Below, one piece after another: positions 7,306 through 14,085 of a stretch of 14,099 nt of DNA. Numbering within the stretch: the stretch's first letter is position 1; each line of letters opens with the position of its first letter. The translations under genes and the position numbers were made by a program. Under the pieces are notes generated by a model. It was given only the letters and a program-made list of their open reading frames with translations. It searched no databases and was not told the DNA's origin. The stretch is from Deltaproteobacteria bacterium (GTDB taxonomy: Bacteria; Desulfobacterota; Anaeroferrophillalia; Anaeroferrophillales; Tharpellaceae): contig DAOWIX010000157.1 in the NCBI GenBank assembly GCA_030640695.1, positions 1 through 14,099 of the forward strand, read 5' to 3'.

Positions 7306-8033
7306 CTACATCTGCCGGAGAGATGGTCGACCAAAGCCATGAGACCGTGAATAATACGTACTTCACGATGGGTCATTGAGGCTCGGCCAAAGAGGCGGCG
7401 GAGATATTCCAGGAGGTGGTCAGGGTTACTCTTGTCGAGGAAATCATTAGTTTCCAGAGTCTTACGGAGATGACCATACATGCCCTGCAGTTCGCTATGA
7501 GTGGCAAGCTCCGCAGCGACTTGAGGACTACGATCAGCGCTCTGCAAACGGCTCAGTTCATAGCCGTACAAGAGTACCGATTGGGCCAGATTGATCGATG
7601 AGAACTCGGGATTCACAGGAATTGAAGAGAGAATATGACTGTGCCGACGCTGTTCCCGAGCGAGTCCGAAATCTTCACGGCCAAACATGATGGCAACCGG
7701 TGTCTGGTTGCCCAGCTCTTCGATTTTTTCTGCCGTTTGAGCTGGAGTATAGACCGGCTGACAATATTTCCCGAGTCGGGCCGTGGTTCCAACCACAAGC
7801 TTGAAATCAGCCAGGGCTGTGTCCAGGTCAGTAAAGAGCTCGGCCCGCTCCAACAGATCATCGGCCCCGCAACTTAAAGCCCGAGCTGGATCAGAGAGAT
7901 GGTCACAGCCGGGCGAAACCAGCAACAAACGACCCAGATTAAAATTCTTCATAGCCCGAGCCACGGCCCCGACATTCTTATTAAGTTTTGGTTCAACCAA
8001 AACAATGGCCAACTCCGGCCAGCTATTTTTCAT
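7302..8033 (-). CDS. trmJ: TrmJ-like tRNA 2'-O-methyltransferase (SPOUT class)
   Basis: A 243-residue SPOUT methyltransferase. TrmJ uses S-adenosylmethionine to methylate the 2'-OH at position 32 in the tRNA anticodon loop. The SpoU motifs are clear: NKNVGAVARAMKN (18-30), FGREDFGL (117-124) and IPVNPEFSSINLAQSVLLYG (138-157). The last motif with NPEFSSINLAQ and the helical C-terminal segment (about 180-240, ending THREVRIIHGLMALVDHL) match TrmJ rather than RlmB, TrmL or TrmH. Length is near the family norm. The ATG at 8031-8033 lacks a Shine-Dalgarno sequence because a heptamer array begins eight bases upstream; no better in-frame start is evident. It converges on the VWA gene and diverges from a small plus-strand gene. 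Exact tRNA targets cannot be read from sequence. Confidence 0.88.
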   Translation of the reverse strand: MKNSWPELAIVLVEPKLNKNVGAVARAMKNFNLGRLLLVSPGCDHLSDPARALSCGADDLLERAELFTDLDTALADFKLVVGTTARLGKYCQPVYTPAQTAEKIEELGNQTPVAIMFGREDFGLAREQRRHSHILSSIPVNPEFSSINLAQSVLLYGYELSRLQSADRSPQVAAELATHSELQGMYGHLRKTLETNDFLDKSNPDHLLEYLRRLFGRASMTHREVRIIHGLMALVDHLSGRCR

Positions 8034-8041
8034 AAGTCACT

Positions 8042-8069
8042 ATTCGTAATTCATAATTTATAATTCGTA
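8042..8069. promoter_or_regulatory. ATTCGTA-type heptamer array forming a divergent promoter region
   Basis: Four 7-base units in tandem: ATTCGTA (8042-8048), ATTCATA (8049-8055), ATTTATA (8056-8062) and ATTCGTA (8063-8069), then ATTCC. The array fills about half of the 57-base gap between trmJ (leftward) and the 65-codon gene (rightward). It generates a perfect TATAAT at 8059-8064 on the plus strand, placed sensibly before the rightward gene, but with no good -35 box. On the minus strand TATAAA and TATGAA occur. Promoter function is inferred. Confidence 0.6.
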
Positions 8070-8090
8070 ATTCCAAAAAAGGAGTCATCC

Positions 8091-8288
8091 ATGAATAAAC
8101 CACCAACTATCTTTGAACCCTACCAATTTACGGTCGGGGAGAGAATTTTGCGGCGCCGCCAAGGAAAGCTTGAGGATTGGGATGTTATTGCCATAAACGA
8201 TGCTGAGATCACTGTCAAATGCCCGTTTCACGGCATGGAACTTACTTGGAAAAAGAATCATTTCTGGATTGCCGGCGACTCCGATTGA
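8091..8288 (+). CDS. Small hypothetical protein, 65 residues
   Basis: I do not recognise this protein. Three things support it as a real gene: a strong ribosome binding site (AAGGAG ending at 8084, six bases before the ATG), a TATAAT 27 bases upstream of the start, and a composition typical of a folded cytoplasmic protein. It is rich in short alternating hydrophobic stretches (WDVIAI, ITVKC, ELTWK, FWIAG), suggesting a small beta barrel or SH3-like fold; there is no signal peptide or membrane segment and only one cysteine. It is transcribed opposite to its neighbours, and its last 47 bases overlap the end of rlmB in antisense. Alternatives are a spurious frame, though the ribosome binding site makes that less likely. 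Confidence 0.62.
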   Translation: MNKPPTIFEPYQFTVGERILRRRQGKLEDWDVIAINDAEITVKCPFHGMELTWKKNHFWIAGDSD

Positions 8289-9051
8289 TCTCAAAGAGGG
8301 TGACCGCCGCAGCGATCCCGACATTGAGCGATTCGCTACTGCTAGCCAAGGGAATCGTCACCTGCAAGTCGCAATTTTTTGCAACAATGGGCCGCAAACC
8401 TTTATCTTCGGAACCTAATACCAAAACCAGAGAGTCGGCCCACTCAACCGTATAGAGATCTTCACCGCCTTCGGCCGCCGCGCCATAGATCCAGAAACCA
8501 GCATCCTGACAACGACGCAAAGCATCGGCCAGATTAACAACCCGGCTTATCGGCAGGTTTTCCAGAGCCCCGGCGGCAGTTTTGGCGACCGTGGCCGTAA
8601 TCGCAGCGCTACGTCTCTCTGGCAAAATCATACCTACGGCCCCGGCAGCGGCAGCGGTACGTATGATAGCCCCGAGATTACGGGGATCCGTAACCCCATC
8701 AATAGCGACAAGCAAAGACTTCGTCGAACTTTGCGCAGTAGACCGCAACAGTTCTGACAAGGGCGTAAAAACAAAGGGTGCAACCGCTACGGCTACACCC
8801 TGATGCCGAACTTCCCCGGCCAGACGATCAAGGGCTGTGACCGGAACAGATTTAATTGTCACCCCGTCCCGGCGAGCGCGCTCGACGAGCTCTTTTACCC
8901 GCCGAGCCGGTTTGTCAATACAATAGAGGGTCTGAATCCGGCGTTGTTGACGCCGCAAAAGCTCATCAACCGCATTGATACCGCAAACCAGATTCTCGCC
9001 CTTTTCAACAATATCCACAAAACGCTCCATGAAAAGACCACATCTGGTCAA
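8242..9051 (-). CDS. rlmB: RlmB/TrmH-family 23S rRNA 2'-O-methyltransferase
   Basis: A 269-residue SPOUT methyltransferase of the TrmH group 3 / RlmB type, which methylates the 2'-OH of a guanosine in the peptidyl-transferase loop of 23S rRNA (G2251 in E. coli). An N-terminal RNA-binding substrate domain (LVCGINAVDELL at 21-32 to HQGVAVAVAPF near 83-93) is followed by the catalytic knot: DPRNLGAIIRTAAAAGAVG (122-140), VLGSEDKGLR (211-220) and SSSESLNVGIAAAVTLFE (237-254). A basic tail of about 14 residues follows the usual end; it is the part that overlaps the opposite small gene. Neither the ATG at 9051 nor an in-frame ATG at 9030 (MERFVDI) has a clear ribosome binding site; the shorter start is equally possible. 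It lies 26 bases after the coiled-coil gene and is probably cotranscribed with it. Confidence 0.9.
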   Translation of the reverse strand: MTRCGLFMERFVDIVEKGENLVCGINAVDELLRRQQRRIQTLYCIDKPARRVKELVERARRDGVTIKSVPVTALDRLAGEVRHQGVAVAVAPFVFTPLSELLRSTAQSSTKSLLVAIDGVTDPRNLGAIIRTAAAAGAVGMILPERRSAAITATVAKTAAGALENLPISRVVNLADALRRCQDAGFWIYGAAAEGGEDLYTVEWADSLVLVLGSEDKGLRPIVAKNCDLQVTIPLASSSESLNVGIAAAVTLFEINRSRRQSRNDSFSK

Positions 9052-9077
9052 TTAGAAAAGAGTAGATACTCTATAAA

Positions 9078-9752
9078 TCAGTTACCGAACAGACGTAAAT
9101 TAATAAACTTATACCACCAGGAGTCACTTTTCACGCCGGATTCCGGGATTTCGACCTTTGGGGCCGAATGAGCCGTCGCATGGACAGTTGCTGCCTGTGT
9201 AAGGGCTGTCGATGCCGCTGGCTGCTGAGAAACCGGGGGATGCATAATGACCACCGGTTCGGGACAGCGTTGATAACAGGGCTGCGGGCAGGGGCTGGAG
9301 GCCTGAAAAACTTTTGGCGCAGTTCCGGCAATCTCCTGCTCAAGTTTTTTCTCTTCGCCGACAAGGTCATCTAGCAAACCCTGAACCTTGGCAACTAATT
9401 CCTGATTATCAGCCATCAGGCCCTGCAGGTTCAAAAGACCCTTAACTGAACCCTTGATCTTGGCCAAGCGGCTTTTGAGACTTAAAACTACAAGCTCATC
9501 TTCCAAAGCCAGAACCCGACAGCCAATCTCTTTATCACCCTCTTGCAGAGTCGCGACTTTACGTTCAATATCGACAATCTGTTTATGAAGTTTCTGATTG
9601 TTGAGGAAACCCGAAATCACCGCCAAAGCCAAAAAACAGAAAAGAATAATGGCAACAAAGGAAATAATTCCGCCTCTTTTCTTTTTCTCACTGCTATTTC
9701 CTGAAACAGCGTCACCGCTCTCTACTTTTTTTTCAACTTTTTCTTCACTCAC
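9078..9752 (-). CDS. Membrane-anchored coiled-coil protein, unknown function
   Basis: I do not recognise this 224-residue protein. The N-terminus is charged and lysine-rich (1-27), followed by one strong membrane segment (about 29-50), then heptad-rich sequence predicted to form coiled coil (about 52-92 and 108-142). A Pro/Ala/Gln region (150-205) contains three evenly spaced cysteines, Cys155, Cys159 and Cys163, in PCPQPCYQRCPEP. The C-terminus is conserved-looking and aromatic (SWWYKFINLRLFG, 211-223). The topology is probably cytoplasmic N-terminus and periplasmic remainder. The start is GTG at 9750-9752, chosen because AGGAGAG lies eight bases upstream. It precedes rlmB by 26 bases. A distant resemblance in layout to HemX-like proteins (one membrane helix, coiled coil, WW near the end) is only an impression. 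Confidence 0.75.
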   Translation of the reverse strand: MSEEKVEKKVESGDAVSGNSSEKKKRGGIISFVAIILFCFLALAVISGFLNNQKLHKQIVDIERKVATLQEGDKEIGCRVLALEDELVVLSLKSRLAKIKGSVKGLLNLQGLMADNQELVAKVQGLLDDLVGEEKKLEQEIAGTAPKVFQASSPCPQPCYQRCPEPVVIMHPPVSQQPAASTALTQAATVHATAHSAPKVEIPESGVKSDSWWYKFINLRLFGN

Positions 9753-10084
9753 AAGTTCTCTCCTGAAAATCTATTATTAGAGTTAGGTTTAATCGTAACA
9801 ATTTAGCTATCCACCATCAAGTAACAGCAAATGGCGGTGAACTTTGCTTCGCTCTCTGGTTCGAAGACGGATACCCCAAGGGCACTTCCTCGCTTCGCTC
9901 AGGGCGCAAGCTCAGCCCGGCTACGGGCTGGCGCCCTGCCTGGAGGTCTGTCCCCACACCGAAACAACTTGGAAACAACACCTGAATCATTACATTTTTT
10001 GCTACTTTTTATCATAACATCAGCAAAGATGATGCTTATAACCTTTCTTGGAACTTCGGTCAAGCCGGAGATTTCATGAATTAA
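9753..10084. other. Intergenic region with repeat-like GC-rich core
   Basis: This stretch of over 300 bases separates the coiled-coil gene from manB. Its left edge holds the ribosome binding site of the coiled-coil gene. The middle (about 9831-9956) is richer in G and C than its flanks and contains the bulged hairpin listed separately, repeated TTCGCT words, and GGTCTGTCCCC at 9945-9955. The right part is AT-rich, with a weak stem CATCA/TGATG near 10019-10036 that is not followed by a T tract. No protein gene is convincing; an 82-codon open frame from 9831 has no ribosome binding site and runs through the repeat. Confidence 0.55.
9901..9937. repeat. REP-like bulged palindrome
   Basis: A strong inverted repeat: AGGGCGC (9901-9907), five unpaired bases, CAGCCCG (9913-9919), a four-base loop GCTA, CGGGCTG (9924-9930) and GCGCCCT (9931-9937). 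All 14 base pairs are perfect, with a single five-base bulge on one arm. This shape is like REP sequences (palindromes with a bulge), and the nearby GGTCTGTCCCC could be the flanking recognition word. It is not followed by a T tract, so it is not a normal terminator. Confidence 0.65.
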
Positions 10085-11464
10085 TCATTTTTTATAACCA
10101 TCCAGAAGATCAAGAATCTCCTGTGTTTTGCTCTCCATCAACGCCTGATCACCCCGACTTTCGACGTTGAGACGTAACAGAGGTTCGGTATTGGATGAAC
10201 GTATATTAAACCGCCAGTCAGCAAATTCAAGACTTAGACCATCAATCTGATAGCGCTCTTGGATCTCTTCCCGCGCACTGAAATAGCTCTCGACCATGGC
10301 AATCGCGGCTTGGGGATCTTCAATTTTCAGATTAATCTCACCGCTGACCGGAAAACGCCTGATTCTCTCATCAACCAGTTCAGAAAGACTACGGCCACTT
10401 TTTGAGATCAACTCAAGCACTAACAACCAGGGAATCATCCCGGAGTCACAGTAGGAAAAATCCTTGAAATAGTGATGAGCGCTCATTTCACCACCATAAA
10501 GAGCATCAAGTTGACGCATCTTATCTTTGATGAAAGCGTGACCGGTTTTTGAGACATGGGCCTGGCCCCGGTTTTCGGAAACCAGTTCGATGGTATTCCA
10601 GGTGAGCCGCGGATCGTGGATAATTTTTGCTCCGGGATGATGCGCAAGCAGGTTTTCGGCCAAGAGCCCGACGATATAATAACCCTCAATAAAACGACCC
10701 TTTTCATCAAAGAAAAAACAGCGGTCGAAATCTCCGTCCCAGGCCAGACCGACAGCAGCTTGATGGGCGACTACAGCCTGACTGGTTAACGAGCGATTTT
10801 CGGGCAGCAATGGATTGGGAATCCCTTGCGGAAAGCTGCCGTCAGGTTCATTAAGCAACTTGATCATGGTAAACGGGAGATGGCTTTCAAGCTCATCAAG
10901 CACGACTCCAGCGCAACCATTACCAGCATTGACCACGACCTTTAAGGGTTTAAGACAATCTAAGTCGATATAGCCGAGAAGATGTTTAATATAGTCAGGA
11001 CGGAAATCTAAAGACGTAATCCGACCACAAGTCAAAGATGAAGGAAATTGACCCAATCTGACCAAGGCTTCAATCTGAGGCAGGCCATAATCTCCGCTTA
11101 AGGGACGTGATTCATGGCGCACCAGTTTCATGCCGTTATAGTCGCCGGGATTATGACTGGCCGTCACCATAATGCCACCATCCAGATGATAGTGAAAGGT
11201 CGCAAAATAGATCTCTTCAGTGCCACAAAGGCCAAGGTCAAGAACCTCAGCCCCACCTTCATTTAAACCTCGGGAAAGGGCGGCGGCAAGAGCTGGGCTT
11301 GAGGGACGGATATCTTGTCCGACGGCAACCTGTTTTGGCTTTAGAAAGGCGGCAAAAGCCCGGCCCAGGCGATAGGCCAACTCTTCATTGAGTTCATCAG
11401 GCACTCGACCGCGAATATCGTAGGCTTTGAAACATGAAGTTGAAATCTCTTTTACGGCCATCAT
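10085..11464 (-). CDS. manB: Phosphomannomutase (ManB/CpsG type)
   Basis: A 459-residue alpha-D-phosphohexomutase, almost the same length as E. coli CpsG and very similar at the N-terminus (CFKAYDIRG, GTEEIYFATF, DGGI-VTASHNP-DYNGMKLVR). It converts mannose-6-phosphate to mannose-1-phosphate, the step before GDP-mannose. Key sites: catalytic Ser103 in TASHNP (101-106), metal loop DGDFDR (243-248), sugar loop GGEMSAHHYF (324-333) and phosphate loop RSSNTEP (422-428). All are intact. The gene begins with two ATG codons; the first overlaps the stop of the fucose synthase gene as ATGATG, so translation is coupled whichever is used. Activity on glucose phosphate as well cannot be excluded. manC, which would use the product, is not in the window. 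Confidence 0.92.
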   Translation of the reverse strand: MMAVKEISTSCFKAYDIRGRVPDELNEELAYRLGRAFAAFLKPKQVAVGQDIRPSSPALAAALSRGLNEGGAEVLDLGLCGTEEIYFATFHYHLDGGIMVTASHNPGDYNGMKLVRHESRPLSGDYGLPQIEALVRLGQFPSSLTCGRITSLDFRPDYIKHLLGYIDLDCLKPLKVVVNAGNGCAGVVLDELESHLPFTMIKLLNEPDGSFPQGIPNPLLPENRSLTSQAVVAHQAAVGLAWDGDFDRCFFFDEKGRFIEGYYIVGLLAENLLAHHPGAKIIHDPRLTWNTIELVSENRGQAHVSKTGHAFIKDKMRQLDALYGGEMSAHHYFKDFSYCDSGMIPWLLVLELISKSGRSLSELVDERIRRFPVSGEINLKIEDPQAAIAMVESYFSAREEIQERYQIDGLSLEFADWRFNIRSSNTEPLLRLNVESRGDQALMESKTQEILDLLDGYKK

Positions 11465-12546
11465 TCAACTCCTTTAAGATAACTTACATAAGCCGCTCGA
11501 ATCCCCTCTTCAAGGGTAAATTTAGCTTTCCAACCAAGCGCTGTAAGGCGGGAGACATCGAGCAGTTTTTTCGGCATGCCGTCGGGTTTAGAGGAGTCAA
11601 AATCGATGCCGCCGGGATAGTCGACCACGCAACGGACAATTTCGGCCAATTCTCGAATAGTTTGATCGACCCCGGTACCGATATTTAGCAGTTCGGTAGA
11701 TTTATAGTTGCACATGACAAAAAGCAGGGCCTCGGCGAGATCGTCAACAAAAAGAAATTCCCGCATCGGGCTCCCGGTACCCCAGAGTTCTACGGTGGCC
11801 GAAGCTTTGTCGGGAACCGAGAGCATCTTGTCGAGCGCCCCGGCCCCACTTAAAACATGCCCGTGAAAGTCGGCAATCTGCATTAGGTTCAAGTAAAAAT
11901 CTTTCGGAATTAAACCATACATCTCAGCATCGGCGGCCAGAGCCGCATCAAAACCTGCAGCTGCCAGTTTAGCCAAGTGAAACTTGCGGATCATCGCCGG
12001 CATGGCATGCGAGCTCAAAAGATCGTAGTTATCAAAAGGCCCGTAGAGGTTGGTCGGCATTACCGGCACAAAATTGGTCTGATACTGACGATTAAAAGCA
12101 TAACACATCTCAATACCGGCAATCTTGGCCACGGCATAAGCCGAGTTGGTCGGTTCTAAGGGACCCGAAAGCAGATACTCCTCTCGCATCGGTTGCGGCG
12201 CCAGGCGGGGATAGATACAGGAGCTCCCGAGAAAGAGCAGTTTCTCCACCTTAAATTCTGAGGCGGCCCGCAAAACATTACTCTGAATCATAAGGTTTTC
12301 GTAGATAAAGTCAGCCGGCCGGGTATCGTTGGCATGAATACCGCCAACTTTAGCTGCGGCGAAAAAAACATAATCCGGTTTTTGGGCGGCAAAAAAATCA
12401 TCCACCGCTCTTTTATCAGTTAAATCAAGCTCAGAGCGAGTGCGCAAGAACAGGTTTTCATAACCCGCTTTTCGCAAACAGCGCACAATTGCCGAGCCCA
12501 CCAAGCCACGATGACCGGCCACATAAATCTTGTCGCTCTTTTTCAT
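11461..12546 (-). CDS. fcl: GDP-L-fucose synthase with an internal insertion
   Basis: A 361-residue short-chain dehydrogenase (SDR) that epimerises and reduces GDP-4-keto-6-deoxy-mannose to GDP-L-fucose with NADPH. The Rossmann motif is GHRGLVG (11-17). The catalytic residues are Ser108/109 (LGSSCIYP), Tyr137 and Lys141 (NSAYAVAKIAG), with the epimerase pair Cys110 and His180. NLYGPFDNYD and WGTGSPMREFLFVDDLAEA are further signatures. Usual members have about 310-320 residues; the extra length is one block of roughly 45-50 residues (about 195-247) between IRKFHLAK and VELWGTGSP. AGGTG before the ATG is the ribosome binding site. It is the first gene of a two-gene operon with manB. gmd, which makes its substrate, is not present here, so the pathway must be completed elsewhere. 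Confidence 0.92.
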   Translation of the reverse strand: MKKSDKIYVAGHRGLVGSAIVRCLRKAGYENLFLRTRSELDLTDKRAVDDFFAAQKPDYVFFAAAKVGGIHANDTRPADFIYENLMIQSNVLRAASEFKVEKLLFLGSSCIYPRLAPQPMREEYLLSGPLEPTNSAYAVAKIAGIEMCYAFNRQYQTNFVPVMPTNLYGPFDNYDLLSSHAMPAMIRKFHLAKLAAAGFDAALAADAEMYGLIPKDFYLNLMQIADFHGHVLSGAGALDKMLSVPDKASATVELWGTGSPMREFLFVDDLAEALLFVMCNYKSTELLNIGTGVDQTIRELAEIVRCVVDYPGGIDFDSSKPDGMPKKLLDVSRLTALGWKAKFTLEEGIRAAYVSYLKGVE

Positions 12547-12608
12547 ATAAAAACACCTGTAAGTATTCGGCTTTATTTAAATGTTGTAGCGTAAGGCTTC
12601 GTTCTCTG

Positions 12609-12637
12609 CTTATAGTACCTGAACTCCCAAAAGTAAA
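12609..12637 (-). promoter_or_regulatory. Possible promoter of the fcl-manB operon
   Basis: Reading the minus strand, TTTACT (complement of 12632-12637) is followed after 17 bases by TATAAG (complement of 12609-12614). This would start transcription about 55 bases before the fcl ATG. Both boxes differ from consensus, so this is a tentative sigma-70-type promoter. Confidence 0.35.
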
Positions 12638-12648
12638 GAAAACTATAG

Positions 12649-12801
12649 ATTTATTGCAACAACTATGGCCCCAACCTCAATGATATCCGCAGCATCTATC
12701 AACTAGTGATTGATCGCTGGAATGGCCCCGACAAGCTTGGCACCGTTGCCGGGGTCGGGTTTCAGCCAGCGCGACAAGAAATGCCGGATCATCCCGATTA
12801 A
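12649..12801 (+). pseudogene. Possible gene remnant, 50-codon open frame without a start
   Basis: Between fcl and the kinase, a coding-like stretch begins right after a stop (TAG at 12646-12648) and ends at TAA (12799-12801). The peptide has segments such as NNYGPNLNDIRSIYQLVIDR, WNGPDKLGT and FQPARQEMPDHPD, which look like folded-protein sequence, and the stretch is richer in G and C than the AT-rich DNA on both sides. There is no ATG in frame near its beginning and no ribosome binding site. I read it as the 3' end of a decayed gene; I cannot name the family. It also contains CCCGAC and GTCGGG arms, which could instead make it a structured element. Confidence 0.35.
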
Positions 12802-12829
12802 TGGTGGTTGACAAAATTGTTAAAAAAAG

Positions 12830-12858
12830 TTGACAGAGGTAACTGTAGCGGGTATTTA
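12830..12858 (+). promoter_or_regulatory. Sigma-70-like promoter of the heme-sensor kinase
   Basis: A perfect -35 box TTGACA (12830-12835), a 17-base spacer and TATTTA (12853-12858) as -10. Transcription would begin near 12865, about 55 bases before the ATG at 12921. A second TTGACA lies 22 bases upstream (12808-12813), giving a direct repeat GTTGACA that could be a regulator site or a second -35. Confidence 0.6.
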
Positions 12859-12920
12859 TATCTAGTAAATTGGACTCTTTTAGCGGTTTACTGACGACTA
12901 CTTCACATCGCCCTTTTCAT

Positions 12921-14027
12921 ATGACTGACTTAAAAAATTATCATGCTGATTTACTCTTTCTCAAGCGGACCTCCTTCTGGACGATTGTGGGTTGGACAAT
13001 TATATGCTTATTTTCCACGTTTTGGAGTGTTGCTACAGAGAAAGAGATAGCTTTAGAATTAGCTCGAAAAGAGGCCCTTACGGTTTTCAACAAGGATCAA
13101 GCATTCCGCTTTTGGGCAACCAACCATGGTGGTGTTTATGTACCAGCAACCAAAACCACCCCACCCAACCCGAACCTCAGCCACATACCGGATCGTGATA
13201 TTGTGACCCCCGAAGGTAAAAACCTTACATTAATGAACCCCGCTTACATGTTGCGTCAAGTAATAGACCAATATGGTGATCTTTATAAAATCAAAGGTAA
13301 AATTACCAGCTTAAAATTGTTAAATATTGTAAATGAGCCGGATAGCTGGGAACGGCAGGCACTGCAGGCATTTGACAACGGGGTTAAAGAGGTTTTTGAA
13401 GTTAAATTGGTTGAGGGAGTCCCACTCCTGCGATTAATGAAACCAATGTACACTATGGAAGGGTGTTTGAAATGTCATGAGAGCCAAGGATATCAGGTTG
13501 GAGATGTACGCGGAGGTGTGAGTGTCTCTATCCCCTTATCACCCTATTACATAACGTCATCAAGAGCGACATTAAGAATATATTTGACCCATACATTCTT
13601 TGGACTGGTTGGTTTTCTGGTTATTATTTTTATTTTCTATCGCGGGAAAAGCCGGCTCACTGAACGGCTGGCAGCCGAGACTGCACTACATGAAAGCTCT
13701 GAGAAAATTAAACTATTCGCCTACTCAGTGTCCCACGATTTAAAGAACCCTGCAATTGCTCTGCATGGCATCACCAAGTTGTTAATAAAAAATTATCGGG
13801 ACTCTCTTGATGAAAAAGGGGTTCTCTACTGTGATCGGATAATGAAATCGTCCAATCAGATTATTTCACTTGTAGAACAGATTAATCTTTACATGTCAAC
13901 CAAGGAACAGCCTATTGTCCTGGAAACCATAAATGCCAACGAGATATTTCAAACCATCAGGCAAGAGTATGCAAATCAATTGAATAAACGCAAAATAAAA
14001 AACCGACCCCAGAGGGGCCGGTTTTGA
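12921..14027 (+). CDS. Heme-sensor (Tll0287/DUF3365) histidine kinase, truncated before the ATPase domain
   Basis: Residues are numbered from the ATG at 12921 (368 residues). A TTG at 12870 would add 17 residues but would lie almost at the predicted transcription start, so I prefer the ATG; neither has a clear ribosome binding site. A membrane segment (about 19-37), a periplasmic Tll0287-like sensor (about 40-215) with the heme c motif CLKCH (182-186), a second membrane segment (about 221-240), then a HisKA domain with YSVSHDLKNP, His272 being the phosphoacceptor. The expected linker continues to QEYANQLNKRKIK, where the ATPase (HATPase_c) domain should begin; instead the frame enters a GC-rich hairpin and stops after NRPQRGRF. 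Without the ATPase domain it cannot phosphorylate itself, so it is probably a decayed kinase or possibly a dimerising sensor fragment. The sensor part would bind heme and respond to redox or small ligands. Confidence 0.82.
   Translation: MTDLKNYHADLLFLKRTSFWTIVGWTIICLFSTFWSVATEKEIALELARKEALTVFNKDQAFRFWATNHGGVYVPATKTTPPNPNLSHIPDRDIVTPEGKNLTLMNPAYMLRQVIDQYGDLYKIKGKITSLKLLNIVNEPDSWERQALQAFDNGVKEVFEVKLVEGVPLLRLMKPMYTMEGCLKCHESQGYQVGDVRGGVSVSIPLSPYYITSSRATLRIYLTHTFFGLVGFLVIIFIFYRGKSRLTERLAAETALHESSEKIKLFAYSVSHDLKNPAIALHGITKLLIKNYRDSLDEKGVLYCDRIMKSSNQIISLVEQINLYMSTKEQPIVLETINANEIFQTIRQEYANQLNKRKIKNRPQRGRF
13999..14025. terminator. Terminator-like hairpin at the end of the truncated kinase
   Basis: Arms 13999-14010 (AAAACCGACCCC) and 14014-14025 (GGGGCCGGTTTT) pair with one A/C mismatch around an AGA loop, ending in TTTT. 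It has the form of a bidirectional intrinsic terminator, and it begins inside the open frame, five codons after the last kinase-like residues; the stop codon lies just beyond it. Confidence 0.7.
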
Positions 14028-14029
14028 TA

Positions 14030-14085
14030 ACCCCTTGAAGGGGGTACTTTGCCTTGCCCCCTGAGAGGGCAAGGATGAGTTGCCC
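14030..14085. repeat. Further hairpins with alternative pairing
   Basis: After the first hairpin come ACCCC (14030-14034) with GGGGT (14041-14045), and CCTTGCCC (14052-14059) with GGGCAAGG (14067-14074). GGGCAA (14067-14072) can also pair with TTGCCC (14080-14085), which is followed by CTTTTG. The centres of the first three hairpins are at about 14012, 14037.5 and 14063, about 25.5 bases apart. They may be tandem terminators, an attenuator leader for a gene beyond the right edge, or the end of a mobile repeat. Confidence 0.55.

Noticed and set aside
8042..8069. Tandem units as a possible CRISPR array
   Set aside because: Units are 7 bases and directly adjacent, with no spacers; no cas genes are present.
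10019..10036. Stem CATCA/TGATG after manB as a terminator
   Set aside because: Five pairs only and no T tract on the minus strand.
9831..10079. Open frame of 82 codons in the gap before manB
   Set aside because: No ribosome binding site; low-complexity sequence running through the REP-like block.
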